A stretch of 64,000 nt of DNA. It comes from Agromyces larvae. GTDB lineage: Bacteria > Actinomycetota > Actinomycetes > Actinomycetales > Microbacteriaceae. Both the position numbers and the translations under genes were made by a program. This document shows positions 27,670 through 36,498 of this stretch, one piece after another. The stretch covers positions 3,941,265-4,005,264 of the forward strand of contig NZ_CP094528.1 of the NCBI RefSeq assembly GCF_022811705.1, given 5' to 3'. The notes beneath the pieces were generated by a model that was not told where the DNA came from, ran no database searches, and saw nothing but the letters and a program-made list of their open reading frames with translations. Position 1 is the stretch's first letter. Each line of letters opens with the position of its first letter.

Positions 27670-29013
27670 ATGTCCACCCACCGCACCGCACTCCGGCGCA
27701 CCCTGGCCGTCGCGGCGACCGCCGCGCTCGCCACCGTCGCGCTCGCCGCCTGCACCTCGTCGCCCGACGGCGGCTCGGGCTCAGGCGACGCCACCGACCT
27801 CGACGCCGCCCTCGAAGCCGGCGGCGAGCTCACCTACTGGAGCTGGACCCCCAGCGCCGAAGCGCAGGTCGCCGCCTTCGAGAAGGCGTACCCGAACGTC
27901 GACGTCGAACTCGTCAACGCCGGCACCAACACCGAGGAGTACACGAAGCTGCAGAACGCGATCAAGGCCGGGTCGGGCGCCCCCGACGTCGTGCAGATCG
28001 AGTACTACGCCATCCCGCAGTTCGCACTGTCGGACTCGCTCGTCGACCTCGGCGAGTACGGGCTCGACGAACTGGAGGACCAGTTCAGCGCGTCCACCTG
28101 GGGCGCCGTGAACGTGGGCGGCAAGCTCGTCGGCCTGCCGCAGGACTCGGGCCCCATGGCGCTGTTCTACAACAAGGCCGTGTTCGACCAGTACGGCATC
28201 GCCGTGCCGACCACCTGGGACGAGTACGTCGAGGCCGCACGTCAGCTCCACGCCGCCGACCCGACGAAGTACATCACCTCCGACACGGGCGACGCGGGCT
28301 TCACCACGAGCATGATCTGGCAGGCCGGTGGTCGCCCCTTCGCGGTCGACGGCACCGACATCACCATCGACCTCGCCGACGAGGGCACCCGGCAGTGGAC
28401 GGGCGTCTGGAACCAGCTCATCGAGGAGGGCCTGCTCTCGCAGACCCCCGGCTGGACCGACGAGTGGTACCAGGGCCTCGGCGACGGATCCATCGCGTCC
28501 CTCGTGACCGGCGCCTGGATGCCCGGCGTGCTCGAGTCGAGCGTGGCCGACGCGGCCGGCGACTGGGCGGTCGCGCCGATGCCGACCTACGACGGCACCC
28601 CGGTGTCCGCCGAGAACGGCGGCGGCGGGCAGTCGGTGACGAAGCAGTCGAAGAACCCCGCGCTGGCCGCGGCGTTCCTCCGCTGGCTGAACAGCGACCC
28701 CGCGTCGATCGAGGTCTTCCTCGAGTCGGGCGGGTTCCCGTCGACGACCGCCGAGCTCAACGACCCCGCGTTCCTGGCGTACGAGTCCGACTACTTCGGC
28801 GGCCAGAAGATCAACGAGGTGCTCGTGCAGGCGTCGAAGGACGTGTCGAGCGGCTGGCAGTACCTGCCGTACCAGGTGTACGCGAACAGCATCTTCGGCG
28901 ACACGGTCGGCCAGTCGTACGCGAACGCCGGCGACCTGAACGACGGCCTCGCCGACTGGCAGGACAAGCTCGTCGCCTACGGCAACGACCAGGGCTTCAG
29001 CGTCAACCGCTGA
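27670..29013 (+). CDS. Sugar-binding lipoprotein of the beta-galactoside ABC importer
   Basis: The 447-residue extracellular solute-binding protein has a lipoprotein signal (RRTLAVAATAALATVALAAC, lipidated Cys28), a linker rich in Gly/Ser/Asp, and the cluster-1 binding-protein fold with GGELTYWSWTPS, DVVQIEYYAIPQFA, the M-A-L-F-Y-N-K motif and late W-Q-Y-L-P-Y. It is tethered outside the membrane and hands sugar to the permeases. The ATG at 27670 follows AAGGGA. The place between the permeases and a GH35 enzyme indicates galactosides or galacto-oligosaccharides as ligand. Confidence 0.92.
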   Translation: MSTHRTALRRTLAVAATAALATVALAACTSSPDGGSGSGDATDLDAALEAGGELTYWSWTPSAEAQVAAFEKAYPNVDVELVNAGTNTEEYTKLQNAIKAGSGAPDVVQIEYYAIPQFALSDSLVDLGEYGLDELEDQFSASTWGAVNVGGKLVGLPQDSGPMALFYNKAVFDQYGIAVPTTWDEYVEAARQLHAADPTKYITSDTGDAGFTTSMIWQAGGRPFAVDGTDITIDLADEGTRQWTGVWNQLIEEGLLSQTPGWTDEWYQGLGDGSIASLVTGAWMPGVLESSVADAAGDWAVAPMPTYDGTPVSAENGGGGQSVTKQSKNPALAAAFLRWLNSDPASIEVFLESGGFPSTTAELNDPAFLAYESDYFGGQKINEVLVQASKDVSSGWQYLPYQVYANSIFGDTVGQSYANAGDLNDGLADWQDKLVAYGNDQGFSVNR

Positions 29014-29035
29014 CCCGCCCGATCACAGGAGAACC

Positions 29036-30817
29036 ATGAGCCGCTTCGCCATCGGCGCGACCGACTTCGAGCTCGACGGCCGGCCGCACCGCATCCTCGC
29101 GGGTGCACTGCACTACTTCCGGGTGCACCCCGATCTCTGGGCCGACCGCATCCGCAAGGCCCGGCTCATGGGGCTGAACACCATCGAGACGTACGTCGCG
29201 TGGAATGCGCACGAACCGCGCCGAGGCGAGTGGGATGCCACGGAGGCACTCGACCTCGGCCGGTTCCTCGATCTCGTCGCCGCCGAAGGCATGCACGCGA
29301 TCGTGCGCCCCGGGCCGTACATCTGCGCCGAGTGGGACAACGGGGGCCTGCCCGCCTGGCTGTTCCGCGACGCCGAGGTCGGCGTGCGCCGCAGCGAACC
29401 GCGCTACCTCGATGCGGTCACGCGGTATCTCGAGCGGGTGTACGAGATCGTCGCGCCCCGCCAGATCGACGACGGCGGCCCGGTCGTGCTCGTGCAGATC
29501 GAGAACGAGTACGGCGCGTACGGCGCCGACAAGGACTACCTCGCCGAGCTCGTCCGGGTCACACGCGAGGCCGGCATCACGGTGCCGCTGACCACCATCG
29601 ATCAGCCCGTCCCGCAGATGCTCGCCGACGGCAGCCTGCCCGGCCTGCACCTCACCGGCTCGTTCGGTTCGCGGGCGGCCGAGCGGATGGCGGCGCTCCG
29701 CGAGTTCCAGCCCACCGGCCCGCTGATGTGCATGGAGTTCTGGTGCGGATGGTTCGACGATTGGGGCTCCCACCACCACGTGACGGATGCCTCGGAGAGC
29801 GCCGCGGAACTCGACGCGATCCTCGCGGCCGGCGGGTCCGTGAACATCTACATGTTCCACGGCGGCACGAACTTCGGCCTCACGAACGGCGCCAACGACA
29901 AGGGCCGCTACGCGCCGATCACGACGAGCTACGACTACGACGCGCCGCTCGACGAGGCGGGGCATCCGACCGGGAAGTACTTCGCGTTCCGCGAGGTGAT
30001 CGCGAGATACGCACCGGTGCCCGAGGAGGTGCCGTCGCCGCCCGCCCCCGCACCCGGGTTCGAGGCGACCCTCGTGCCCGGGCCCGCGCTGCTCGCCGTC
30101 GCCGACCGGCTCGGCGAGGGATCCGATCACGATGCCCTGCCCAGCCTCGACGACCTCGGCCAGGACCGCGGCATCGCGATCTTCACGACCGAGCTGCCCG
30201 GCCGACCCGCGTGCGACGGCCCGGCGACCCTCGTCGTCGGCGAGGAGGTGCGCGACCGCGCGTGGGTGCTCGTCGACGGGAAACCCGTCGGCGTCCTCGC
30301 GCGCGATGCGCACGAGCGCGCCCTGCACCTGCCCGCCGCCCGCGGCGAGCTCGCGATCGTCGTCGAAGACCAGGGCCGCGTGAACTACGGCCCGCGCATC
30401 GGCGAGCACAAGGGACTCATCGGCGGCGTCGCGCTCGACGGGGAGGACCTGCGCGGATGGCGCGCCCGGCCGCTCGACCTCGACCGGGTGCCCCGGCTCG
30501 CGACGGAGTGGGCGGATGCCGCGACCGACGTCGCGGCGGGCCCGGTCGCCGGCCCGCGGTTCTGGACCGCGGCGTTCGACCTCGACGCGGCGGCCGACCT
30601 GTTCCTCGACACCGGCGACTGGGGCAAGGGGCTCGTCTGGGCCAACGGGTTCCTGCTCGGCCGCTACTGGCGACGCGGACCCCAGCGCACGCTCATCGTG
30701 CCCGAGCCGGTCACCCGACCCGGGCGGAACGAGCTCGTCGTGCTCGAGTTCGAGGCGCTCGCCGAGGCATCCGCGCGCTTCGTCGCCGCACCGCTGCTCG
30801 GCCACGCCGAGATCTAG
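29036..30817 (+). CDS. GH35 beta-galactosidase
   Basis: The 593-residue glycoside hydrolase of family 35 removes terminal beta-D-galactose. The (beta/alpha)8 domain holds LAGALHYFRV, M-G-L-N-T-I-E-T-Y-V-A-W-N-x-H-E-P, the acid/base Glu158 in Q-I-E-N-E-Y-G and the nucleophile Glu234 in M-C-M-E-F-W-C-G-W-F, followed by FHGGTNFGLTNGA. C-terminal beta domains follow (W-G-K-G-L-V-W-A-N-G-F-L-L-G-R-Y-W). No signal peptide is present, so it acts inside the cell on sugars taken up by the ABC importer encoded just upstream. AGGAGA precedes the ATG. Confidence 0.96.
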   Translation: MSRFAIGATDFELDGRPHRILAGALHYFRVHPDLWADRIRKARLMGLNTIETYVAWNAHEPRRGEWDATEALDLGRFLDLVAAEGMHAIVRPGPYICAEWDNGGLPAWLFRDAEVGVRRSEPRYLDAVTRYLERVYEIVAPRQIDDGGPVVLVQIENEYGAYGADKDYLAELVRVTREAGITVPLTTIDQPVPQMLADGSLPGLHLTGSFGSRAAERMAALREFQPTGPLMCMEFWCGWFDDWGSHHHVTDASESAAELDAILAAGGSVNIYMFHGGTNFGLTNGANDKGRYAPITTSYDYDAPLDEAGHPTGKYFAFREVIARYAPVPEEVPSPPAPAPGFEATLVPGPALLAVADRLGEGSDHDALPSLDDLGQDRGIAIFTTELPGRPACDGPATLVVGEEVRDRAWVLVDGKPVGVLARDAHERALHLPAARGELAIVVEDQGRVNYGPRIGEHKGLIGGVALDGEDLRGWRARPLDLDRVPRLATEWADAATDVAAGPVAGPRFWTAAFDLDAAADLFLDTGDWGKGLVWANGFLLGRYWRRGPQRTLIVPEPVTRPGRNELVVLEFEALAEASARFVAAPLLGHAEI

Positions 30818-30835
30818 GGGGTGGTGGCCCCGGGC

Positions 30836-30863
30836 CGCGGCGCGTAGCGTGTGCCGCGCCGCG
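30836..30863 (+). terminator. Possible terminator of the beta-galactoside operon
   Basis: A 9-bp stem (CGCGGCGCG at 30836-30844 with CGCGCCGCG at 30855-30863) and a 10-base loop begin 19 bases after the GH35 stop. Confidence 0.5.
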
Positions 30864-30895
30864 ACCCCGGCGCGCGGCGACCACAGGGGGAGATC

Positions 30896-31348
30896 ATGGC
30901 GAACCTCGTCGTCCACTTCGAGATCCACGCGTCCGAGCCGCAGCGGCTCATCGACTTCTACTCCGAACTGCTCGGCTGGCGGTTCACCCGCTTCGGCGAG
31001 ACGGAGTACTGGGCGATCGACACCGGCGAGGGGTCGGTCCGCAACGCCGGCGAAGCCGGGCACGGCATCAACGGCGGCCTGACCCGACGCGGCGCCGACG
31101 GCCTGCCCGCGAGCACCGGATCGCCCGAGATCGGCGCACCGGTGAACGGCTGCAACCTCGTCATCGGCGTCGACGGCGACATCGACGCGGTCTACGCGAA
31201 GGGCCTCGCGCTCGGCGCGACCGAGGCGGTGGCGCTCGCCGACCTGGAGGGGGTGGGCCGGGTCGGCTACCTGCTCGACCCCGACCGCAACGTCTTCGGG
31301 CTGATCTCGCCGGTCACGAGCGACGGCGTCGACCAGATGTCGGCGTAG
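30896..31348 (+). CDS. VOC (glyoxalase/bleomycin-resistance fold) protein
   Basis: The 150-residue protein has two betaalphabetabetabeta halves: VHFEIHASEPQRLIDFYSEL followed by L-G-W-R-F-T-R and, after a Gly-rich linker, an N-L-V-I-G-V-D-G-D-I-D-A-V-Y half that ends in G-Y-L-L-D-P-D-R-N-V-F-G-L. These proteins bind a divalent metal and small substrates; the single-domain size with Y-W-A-I-D-T-G is typical of uncharacterised VOC members. GGGGGAG precedes the ATG at 30896. It may be read through from the galactosidase operon, but a hairpin stands between them. Confidence 0.85.
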   Translation: MANLVVHFEIHASEPQRLIDFYSELLGWRFTRFGETEYWAIDTGEGSVRNAGEAGHGINGGLTRRGADGLPASTGSPEIGAPVNGCNLVIGVDGDIDAVYAKGLALGATEAVALADLEGVGRVGYLLDPDRNVFGLISPVTSDGVDQMSA

Positions 31349-31416
31349 CCGAGCCGGGTTCGTCGCGCACCGACGCTCATGTTGCGCCGGGGCATCCGGT
31401 TTGCCATCGTGATCTG

Positions 31417-32373
31417 GTGCCCGACCCCACCATCCGCACCGCGCTCGCCGACGTCTCCTGGAAGCGCGTCACCAGGTGGGCGCTCGCCGCGGTCGTCGCG
31501 TTCGCGCTCGTCGTCCTGCTCGCGAAGTGGGTGCGCACCCTCCCCGAGGTCGCCGCGTTCGTCGAGACCTACCCCGGGGACGCGCCGCTGCCCGACTGGG
31601 CGCCCGTCGGGATCCCCGCATGGGTGGGCTGGCAGCACTTCTTCAACGCGTTCCTGCTCGTGATGCTGGTGCGCACCGGGCTGATCCTGCGCGCCAAGCA
31701 GCGACCGACGGCGTTCTGGACCCGCGACAACTCGCGCTGGCCCCGCACGAAGCGGGCGCCGCGCCGACTCGGCATCTCGCTCTGGCTGCACCTCTGGGTC
31801 GACGCGTTCTGGGTGCTGAACGGCATCGTCTACGTCGTGCTCCTGTTCTCGACCGGCCAGTGGGTGCGCATCGTGCCGACCGACTGGAGCGTCGTGCCGA
31901 ACGCGATCTCGGTCGCCCTGCAGTACGCGTCGCTCGAGTGGCCGACCGAGAACGCGTGGGTGGTCTACAACGCGTTGCAGGTGCTGAGCTACTTCGTCGT
32001 CGTGTTCGTCGCCGCGCCCGTCGCGATCGTCACCGGGCTGCGGCTGTCGCCCGTGTGGCCCCCGACCGGCCGCATCGCCGCGCTGCCGACCGAGAAGGTC
32101 GCCCGGGCCTGGCACTTCCCGACCATGCTGTTCCTGCTCGCCTTCACGTTCGTGCACGTCGTGCTCGTCTTCGCGACGGGCGTGCTGCGCAACCTCAACG
32201 TGATGTACACGTCGCGCGACGTCGACGACTGGGTCGGCTTCGCGGTCTTCGCCGCGTCGGTCGCGGTGATGGCGATCGGCTGGGTGCTCGCCCGGCCGCT
32301 CATGCTGCTGCCGGTCGCCGAGAAGACGGGTCAGGTGAGACGGATGCCACCGGCCCGGCCGCCCGCCCCGTAG
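31417..32373 (+). CDS. Cytochrome b561-type membrane protein
   Basis: The 318-residue protein has about five membrane spans. Histidines lie inside or at the edge of spans: VGWQHFFNAFLLVMLVRTGL, GISLWLHLWVDAFWVLNG, and ARAWHFPTMLFLLAFTFVHV with two. This is the pattern of haem-b-binding cytochrome b/b6 domain proteins such as the membrane subunits that dock to molybdopterin oxidoreductases. The N-terminal segment (RWALAAVVAFALVVLLAKWV) may be an extra anchor. The GTG start at 31417 is inferred and has no clear ribosome-binding site. No partner oxidoreductase is adjacent. Confidence 0.75.
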   Translation: MPDPTIRTALADVSWKRVTRWALAAVVAFALVVLLAKWVRTLPEVAAFVETYPGDAPLPDWAPVGIPAWVGWQHFFNAFLLVMLVRTGLILRAKQRPTAFWTRDNSRWPRTKRAPRRLGISLWLHLWVDAFWVLNGIVYVVLLFSTGQWVRIVPTDWSVVPNAISVALQYASLEWPTENAWVVYNALQVLSYFVVVFVAAPVAIVTGLRLSPVWPPTGRIAALPTEKVARAWHFPTMLFLLAFTFVHVVLVFATGVLRNLNVMYTSRDVDDWVGFAVFAASVAVMAIGWVLARPLMLLPVAEKTGQVRRMPPARPPAP

Positions 32374-32398
32374 CTGTCGACCGACGTAGACTGCGGAA

Positions 32399-32941
32399 AT
32401 GGAGCCACCGGTCAGCACCACGCTGGTCGTCGTCGGTGATGAGGCGGCGACCGCGATCCACGCCCTCGAACGGTTCCCGAACGTGCGCGCGACCACCTTC
32501 GGCGACGCGCCGGATGCCTCGGACGTCGACGTCTCGCGGTGGTCGGCCGCCGGTGCGAAGCCGTACGTCGTGCACGACCACGACCCGCTCGGACATGTCG
32601 CCGCCGCGTGGGTCGAGTTCTTCGACGACCAGTCCACGTTCGAGGTGCTCGAGCTCGAGATCGAACGCGCCGTCGAGGCATCCGCGCGCCGGGCCATGCA
32701 CGTGCCCGACTACTACGTCGTGCTCCACCCCGAGAACCTGCCGACGACCTGGAAGCACTGGTGGCTCGGCGTCGTCGCCGAGGCGTCGCCGACCCGGGTC
32801 ATCCCGTGGCCCGACGCCGACGACTCGCTCGCCCGACTGCTGCGCAGGCTGCCGACCGGCCGGGCGTGGCCCGACGTCGACCGGTGGCTGCCGACCGTCG
32901 CCGCACAGGTGCCCGACCGGGTGGGCCTCGGCGGTGCGTGA
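32399..32941 (+). CDS. Conserved hypothetical protein
   Basis: The 180-residue protein has no recognised family. It holds the segments AAWVEFFDDQSTFEVLELEI, YYVVLHPENLPTTWKHWWLG and R-V-I-P-W-P-D-A-D. There is no signal peptide or membrane span, so it is probably cytoplasmic. A TAGACT -10-like box lies about eight bases before the ATG and no ribosome-binding site is visible, suggesting a leaderless transcript. It is followed by a phosphatase gene 30 bases later on the same strand. Confidence 0.65.
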   Translation: MEPPVSTTLVVVGDEAATAIHALERFPNVRATTFGDAPDASDVDVSRWSAAGAKPYVVHDHDPLGHVAAAWVEFFDDQSTFEVLELEIERAVEASARRAMHVPDYYVVLHPENLPTTWKHWWLGVVAEASPTRVIPWPDADDSLARLLRRLPTGRAWPDVDRWLPTVAAQVPDRVGLGGA

Positions 32942-32971
32942 ACGTCCAGCCTCCGCTCATAGGCTGGAGCC

Positions 32972-33568
32972 ATGACGATCGCCCTCATCCGCCACGGCCA
33001 GACCGACTGGAACGCCGCGCGGCGGCTGCAGGGGCGCAGCGACGTCCCGCTGAACGACACCGGCCGTGCGCAGGCGCGCGACGCCGCATCCCTGCTAGCC
33101 GCCGAACCGTGGGACCTGGTCGTCAGCTCGACGCTCGCCCGCGCCCGCGAGACCGCCGCGATCCTCGCGGAGGAGCTCGCGCTGCCGGTCGCGGGCGCCT
33201 ACCACGAGCTGGTCGAGCAGGACTACGGCGTCGCCGAGGGGATGCTGGTGGCCGACATGCGCGCGCGCTGGCCCGAGCGGGACATCCCCGGCATGGAGTC
33301 CGACGACGCCGTCCGCGGCAGAGCGCTCGACGGCCTCGCGCGCCTCGCCGACGCGCACCCCGGAGCTCGCGTGCTCGCGGTCGCGCACGGCACGTTCATC
33401 CGGCACGCGCTCGCCGCCGTGAGCGGACACGCCGCCGGGGATTACCCGCCGCTCGCCAACCTCTCGGCATCGGTGATCGTGCCCGGCGAGGCGGGCTGGC
33501 GCGTCGAGACCGTCGCCGGGGCGCCGTTCGCCGACCTCCTCGACGCGCTCGGCGGTCGCGCGGCGTAG
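32972..33568 (+). CDS. Histidine phosphatase (phosphoglycerate mutase-like) family protein
   Basis: The 198-residue protein has the catalytic motif IALIRHGQTDWNAARRLQGR with the phospho-accepting His in R-H-G, the second-site S-S-T-L-A-R-A-R-E-T-A, the acid Glu in E-Q-D-Y-G-V-A-E-G and the second His in L-A-V-A-H-G-T-F-I-R. Such proteins act on phosphoglycerates, sugar phosphates or nucleotides; the exact substrate cannot be deduced. Confidence 0.9.
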   Translation: MTIALIRHGQTDWNAARRLQGRSDVPLNDTGRAQARDAASLLAAEPWDLVVSSTLARARETAAILAEELALPVAGAYHELVEQDYGVAEGMLVADMRARWPERDIPGMESDDAVRGRALDGLARLADAHPGARVLAVAHGTFIRHALAAVSGHAAGDYPPLANLSASVIVPGEAGWRVETVAGAPFADLLDALGGRAA

Positions 33569-33615
33569 CCCGCGGCTGGCTTGACGCACCGCCCCCGGCG
33601 TGGTCGCATGGCCCG

Positions 33616-34209
33616 GTGACGCGCCAGACGACCCCGCTCATCGACGACGACGCCCTCGACGACCTCGAGCGCGAGTTCGTCGGACGGGTGCGCGGTCGCG
33701 TGCTCGAGATCGGCGCGGGCGACGGCGAGAACTTCGGCGCGCTGCATCCGGATGTCGCGTGGGTCGGCCTGGAACCCGACCCCGCGCGGCGTGCCGAGCT
33801 CGCGATCCGCGCGCGCGAATGGCGGCACGATGCGGCGCCGATCGACGGCGTCGCCGAGGCGATCCCGCTGCCCGACGCATCGGTCGACGCGGTCGTCGGC
33901 ACCTACGTGCTCTGCTCGGTCGCCGACCCGGCGCACGCCCTCGCCGAGGTGCGCCGGGTGCTGGTGCCGGGCGGCCGGGTCGTGTTCGTCGATCACGTCG
34001 TCGCACCGCCGCACACGGTCAAGCGGGTGGTGCAGCGGCTCGCGACGCCCATCTCGGCGCGGGTCTGCCACGGCTGCCACTGGGACCGCGACACCGCGGC
34101 CGCATTGGCGGGCGCCGGATTCGCCGCCGACGACGTTCGGCGGTTGCGCGTCCGGTCGATGCCGTTCGGGTCGGTGCCGACGCTGCTGTTCGACGGGCAC
34201 GCGAGCTGA
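33616..34209 (+). CDS. Class I SAM-dependent methyltransferase
   Basis: The 197-residue protein shows motif I V-L-E-I-G-A-G-D-G-E-N, the acidic end of strand 2 (V-G-L-E-P-D), motif post-I (E-A-I-P-L-P-D-A-S-V-D-A-V-V-G-T) and the LVPGGRVVFVDHV strand of Methyltransf_11. Two cysteines in V-C-H-G-C-H-W are typical of a small-molecule methyltransferase group. GTG start at 33616. The substrate is unknown. Confidence 0.88.
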   Translation: MTRQTTPLIDDDALDDLEREFVGRVRGRVLEIGAGDGENFGALHPDVAWVGLEPDPARRAELAIRAREWRHDAAPIDGVAEAIPLPDASVDAVVGTYVLCSVADPAHALAEVRRVLVPGGRVVFVDHVVAPPHTVKRVVQRLATPISARVCHGCHWDRDTAAALAGAGFAADDVRRLRVRSMPFGSVPTLLFDGHAS

Positions 34210-34224
34210 CCGCTCGCGGCCGGC

Positions 34225-35286
34225 TCAGCCGATCGCGTCGAGGGCGCGGATCAGGTCGTCGGCCAGATCGTCGGGATGCTCCAGCCCGACCGAGAGCCGC
34301 ACCAGCCCGTCGGGGATGGTCTCGGCCTCGGCCGCCCAGCGGCGCCGGCGCTCGAACGTCGATTCCACGCCGCCGAGGCTCGTCGCGTGGATCCAGAGCT
34401 TCGTCGAGACCGTGAGCGCATCGGCGGCCTCGGCGCCGCCGCGCAGCACGATCGAGACGATCGTGCTGAACCCGGGGTAGCGCACCTGCTCGAGCCGCGG
34501 GTGGTCGCTGAGCCGCGCGACCAGCTCGCGGGCGGTCGCCTCGGCGCGGTCGAGCCGCACGGCGAGCGTGCGCAGCCCCCGCAGCGCGAGGAACGCCTCG
34601 AACGCCGACGGCACCGCCCCGCCGAGGGAGCGGCGGGCGACGAGCTGTTCGGCGTGCGCGGCGTCGGCGGCGATCACCGCGCCCATGATGAGGTCGCTGT
34701 GCCCCGAGATCGCCTTCGTCGCCGAGTGCACGACGAGGTCGGCGCCGAGCGTGAGCGGCTTCTGCCGCAGCGGCGTGGCGAACGTGTTGTCGACGACCAC
34801 GAGGGTGCCGTGCGCGTGCGCGCCCGCGGTGAGCGCGGCGATGTCGGCGACTTCGAGCGCGGGGTTCGTCGGCGACTCGAACCAGAGCATCGCGGCGCCG
34901 TCGCATGCGGCGATCACCGCGTCGGTGTCGGTGAGGTCGACGAGCCGCAGTTCGACGCGGCCCGCCGCCGCGCGATCTTCGAGCTGCAGCACGGTGCCGG
35001 TGTAGGAGTGCCGCGGGGCGACGACGATGCCGCCCGGCGCGACCAGGTCGAGCACCGCCGACGTGGCCGCGATGCCCGAGGCGAACGAGATGCAGCGCCC
35101 GCCCTCGAGTGCGCCCAGCACATCTTCGAAGGCCGTCCACGACGGATTGCCGTACCGGCCGTACTCGAGCTCGCCGCCGGCGACGTAGGTCGAGGCGAGA
35201 TGGATCGGCACGTTCAGGGGCTGGTCGGAGTCGTGCGAGGGGCGGCCGGCGGTCACGGCGACCGTCTCGGGGTGAAGATGCGACAT
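34225..35286 (-). CDS. Trans-sulfuration PLP enzyme (cystathionine gamma-synthase/lyase type)
   Basis: The 353-residue enzyme starts HPETVAVTAGRP and P-L-N-V-P-I-H-L-A-S-T-Y, with Y-G-R-Y-G-N-P-S-W, the substrate loop S-G-I-A-A-T-S-A-V, the cofactor segment V-V-V-D-N-T-F-A-T-P, and the PLP lysine Lys191 in H-S-A-T-K-A-I-S-G-H-S-D. It is shorter than typical CGS (about 380-400 residues). It could be a synthase, a gamma-lyase or a homocysteine/methionine gamma-lyase; the motifs do not separate them and no partner Met/Cys gene is adjacent. Confidence 0.88.
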   Translation of the reverse strand: MSHLHPETVAVTAGRPSHDSDQPLNVPIHLASTYVAGGELEYGRYGNPSWTAFEDVLGALEGGRCISFASGIAATSAVLDLVAPGGIVVAPRHSYTGTVLQLEDRAAAGRVELRLVDLTDTDAVIAACDGAAMLWFESPTNPALEVADIAALTAGAHAHGTLVVVDNTFATPLRQKPLTLGADLVVHSATKAISGHSDLIMGAVIAADAAHAEQLVARRSLGGAVPSAFEAFLALRGLRTLAVRLDRAEATARELVARLSDHPRLEQVRYPGFSTIVSIVLRGGAEAADALTVSTKLWIHATSLGGVESTFERRRRWAAEAETIPDGLVRLSVGLEHPDDLADDLIRALDAIG

Positions 35287-35340
35287 CCTCCGAGCGTAAT
35301 CGAGCGCACGGAGCCGGATCGGCCGCGGAGCGAGCCGGCC

Positions 35341-35700
35341 TCAGAGGTAGAACAGCGGAATGGTGAACCCGCCGACCGCGAGCGTCGCGATCGCGCCGGC
35401 GAACGTGGCGGCGATCTGCAGCACGAACAGGATGCGGGCGACGAGGACCCGCCGCGACGTCGTGGCGCGCGCACCCGTGAGGGCGGCGGCGGCCGCGAGC
35501 GCGACCACGATCGCCGTCCACCAGATCGCGACGTCGAAGCGGGCTCCGGGCTCGGGGCACACCTGGACGCCGTTGCAGATGATGGGCGCCTGCCCGAGCG
35601 CGAGCAGCGCCAGCGCGGCCAGCACCCCGATGACGGCGGGCGCGACGACGGCCCCCGCGGCGGCCCGCGAGGGGACGACGCCATCCGACCCGGTCACCAT
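35341..35700 (-). CDS. Small membrane protein of unknown function
   Basis: The 119-residue protein has four hydrophobic stretches (VVAPAVIGVLAALALLALGQ, AIWWTAIVVALAAAAALTGA, LVARILFVLQIAATFAGAI, and a C-terminal LAVGGFTIPLFYL). The loop after the first span holds two Cys (P-I-I-C-N-G-V-Q-V-C-P-E-P-G) that could form an external disulfide. No family is recognised. It starts at an ATG at 35700. Confidence 0.7.
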   Translation of the reverse strand: MVTGSDGVVPSRAAAGAVVAPAVIGVLAALALLALGQAPIICNGVQVCPEPGARFDVAIWWTAIVVALAAAAALTGARATTSRRVLVARILFVLQIAATFAGAIATLAVGGFTIPLFYL

Positions 35701-35748
35701 TCCATGGTGCCCCCCGAAGGAGTCACCGCGGTGCGCCGGAGCCGCTCG

Positions 35749-36231
35749 TTACGGAGTTGAGAGCCCCTCGTTGCCGAATCGTTGCCCGACCAGATCGAGC
35801 GCCGCCCGCTGCCCCGCGGACAGCAGCGGGCGTGCGGCGTCGAGCCCGAACCATCCGGCCCCGTCGATCTCGGGGAACCGCTGCACCCGACCCGACCGCG
35901 GCGGCCACTCGAGCTCGAACTCGTTGCTGGCGACCCGCTCGACCGCGAAGTCGTCGACCTCGACCGCGAAGACGTGCACGACCTTGCCCGAGGCGGAGCG
36001 CACCTCGCCGAGGTCGGCGACGGCCCCCTCCGGCGGTGCGGTGCCGATCTCCTCGGCGAACTCGCGCCGCGCCGCGGCGGCGTCGTCCTCGCCGGGGCCG
36101 ACCTCGCCCTTCGGGATCGACCACGCGCCCTCGGTCTTGCGCGCCCAGAACGGGCCGCCGAGGTGCGCGATGAACACCTCGAGCCCGGGCCTGCGGCGCA
36201 CGAGCAGCAGCCCGGCGCTGCGCTGCGGCAT
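35749..36231 (-). CDS. NUDIX hydrolase
   Basis: The 160-residue protein has the NUDIX box written as G-E-V-G-P-G-E-D-D-A-A-A-A-R-R-E-F-A-E-E-I-G (matching G-x5-E-x7-R-E-x-x-E-E-x-G), with S-I-P-K-G-E before it. The N-terminus R-S-A-G-L-L-L-V-R-R and the loop G-G-P-F-W-A-R-K resemble a family of predicted diadenosine/dinucleotide or NTP pyrophosphatases. The ATG at 36231 follows the stop of a 36-residue membrane peptide gene by a single base, so the two are co-translated. Confidence 0.92.
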   Translation of the reverse strand: MPQRSAGLLLVRRRPGLEVFIAHLGGPFWARKTEGAWSIPKGEVGPGEDDAAAARREFAEEIGTAPPEGAVADLGEVRSASGKVVHVFAVEVDDFAVERVASNEFELEWPPRSGRVQRFPEIDGAGWFGLDAARPLLSAGQRAALDLVGQRFGNEGLSTP

Positions 36232-36232
36232 C

Positions 36233-36343
36233 TCAGCGCTGCTTCGGCGCCCTCACCAGCGACCAGAGCGCGGCGAGCAGCAGCACCCCGCCGACCGCCC
36301 CTATCGTGCCGAGCACTGCCCAGAGCATCGCCTCGGTGGCCAT
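36233..36343 (-). CDS. 36-residue single-span membrane peptide
   Basis: The peptide is MATEAMLWAVLGTIG followed by a hydrophobic run and a basic end (W-S-L-V-R-A-P-K-Q-R), which gives one transmembrane helix with a positive cytoplasmic tail. A very strong ribosome-binding site (GAGGAGGAA) lies four bases before the ATG at 36343. Its stop is one base from the start of the NUDIX gene. The function is unknown; translational coupling to the NUDIX gene or a small membrane-protein regulator are possible. Confidence 0.65.
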   Translation of the reverse strand: MATEAMLWAVLGTIGAVGGVLLLAALWSLVRAPKQR

Positions 36344-36498
36344 CGGTTCCTCCTCGCCGGCGCTGCCGTGCGCCCCTCGGCCCATTCTGCCGCCGCGCGT
36401 CGGCCCGGCGGAAGGGCGCGCGGGCGATCGGATGTCAAGGCGTTGCCGCGGCACCGCCGCACGGGCAGGCTCGAGGCATCCGATCGAGGAGGTCCGCG

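Noticed and set aside
29003..32373. Very long antisense and out-of-frame ORFs around the GH35 gene (686 residues on minus, 1057 residues on plus)
   Set aside because: In GC-rich DNA, the complement of codons ending in G or C leaves long open frames. These translate to Arg/Ala/Gly-rich sequence without family motifs and cover real genes with strong motifs (GH35, VOC, cytochrome b561).
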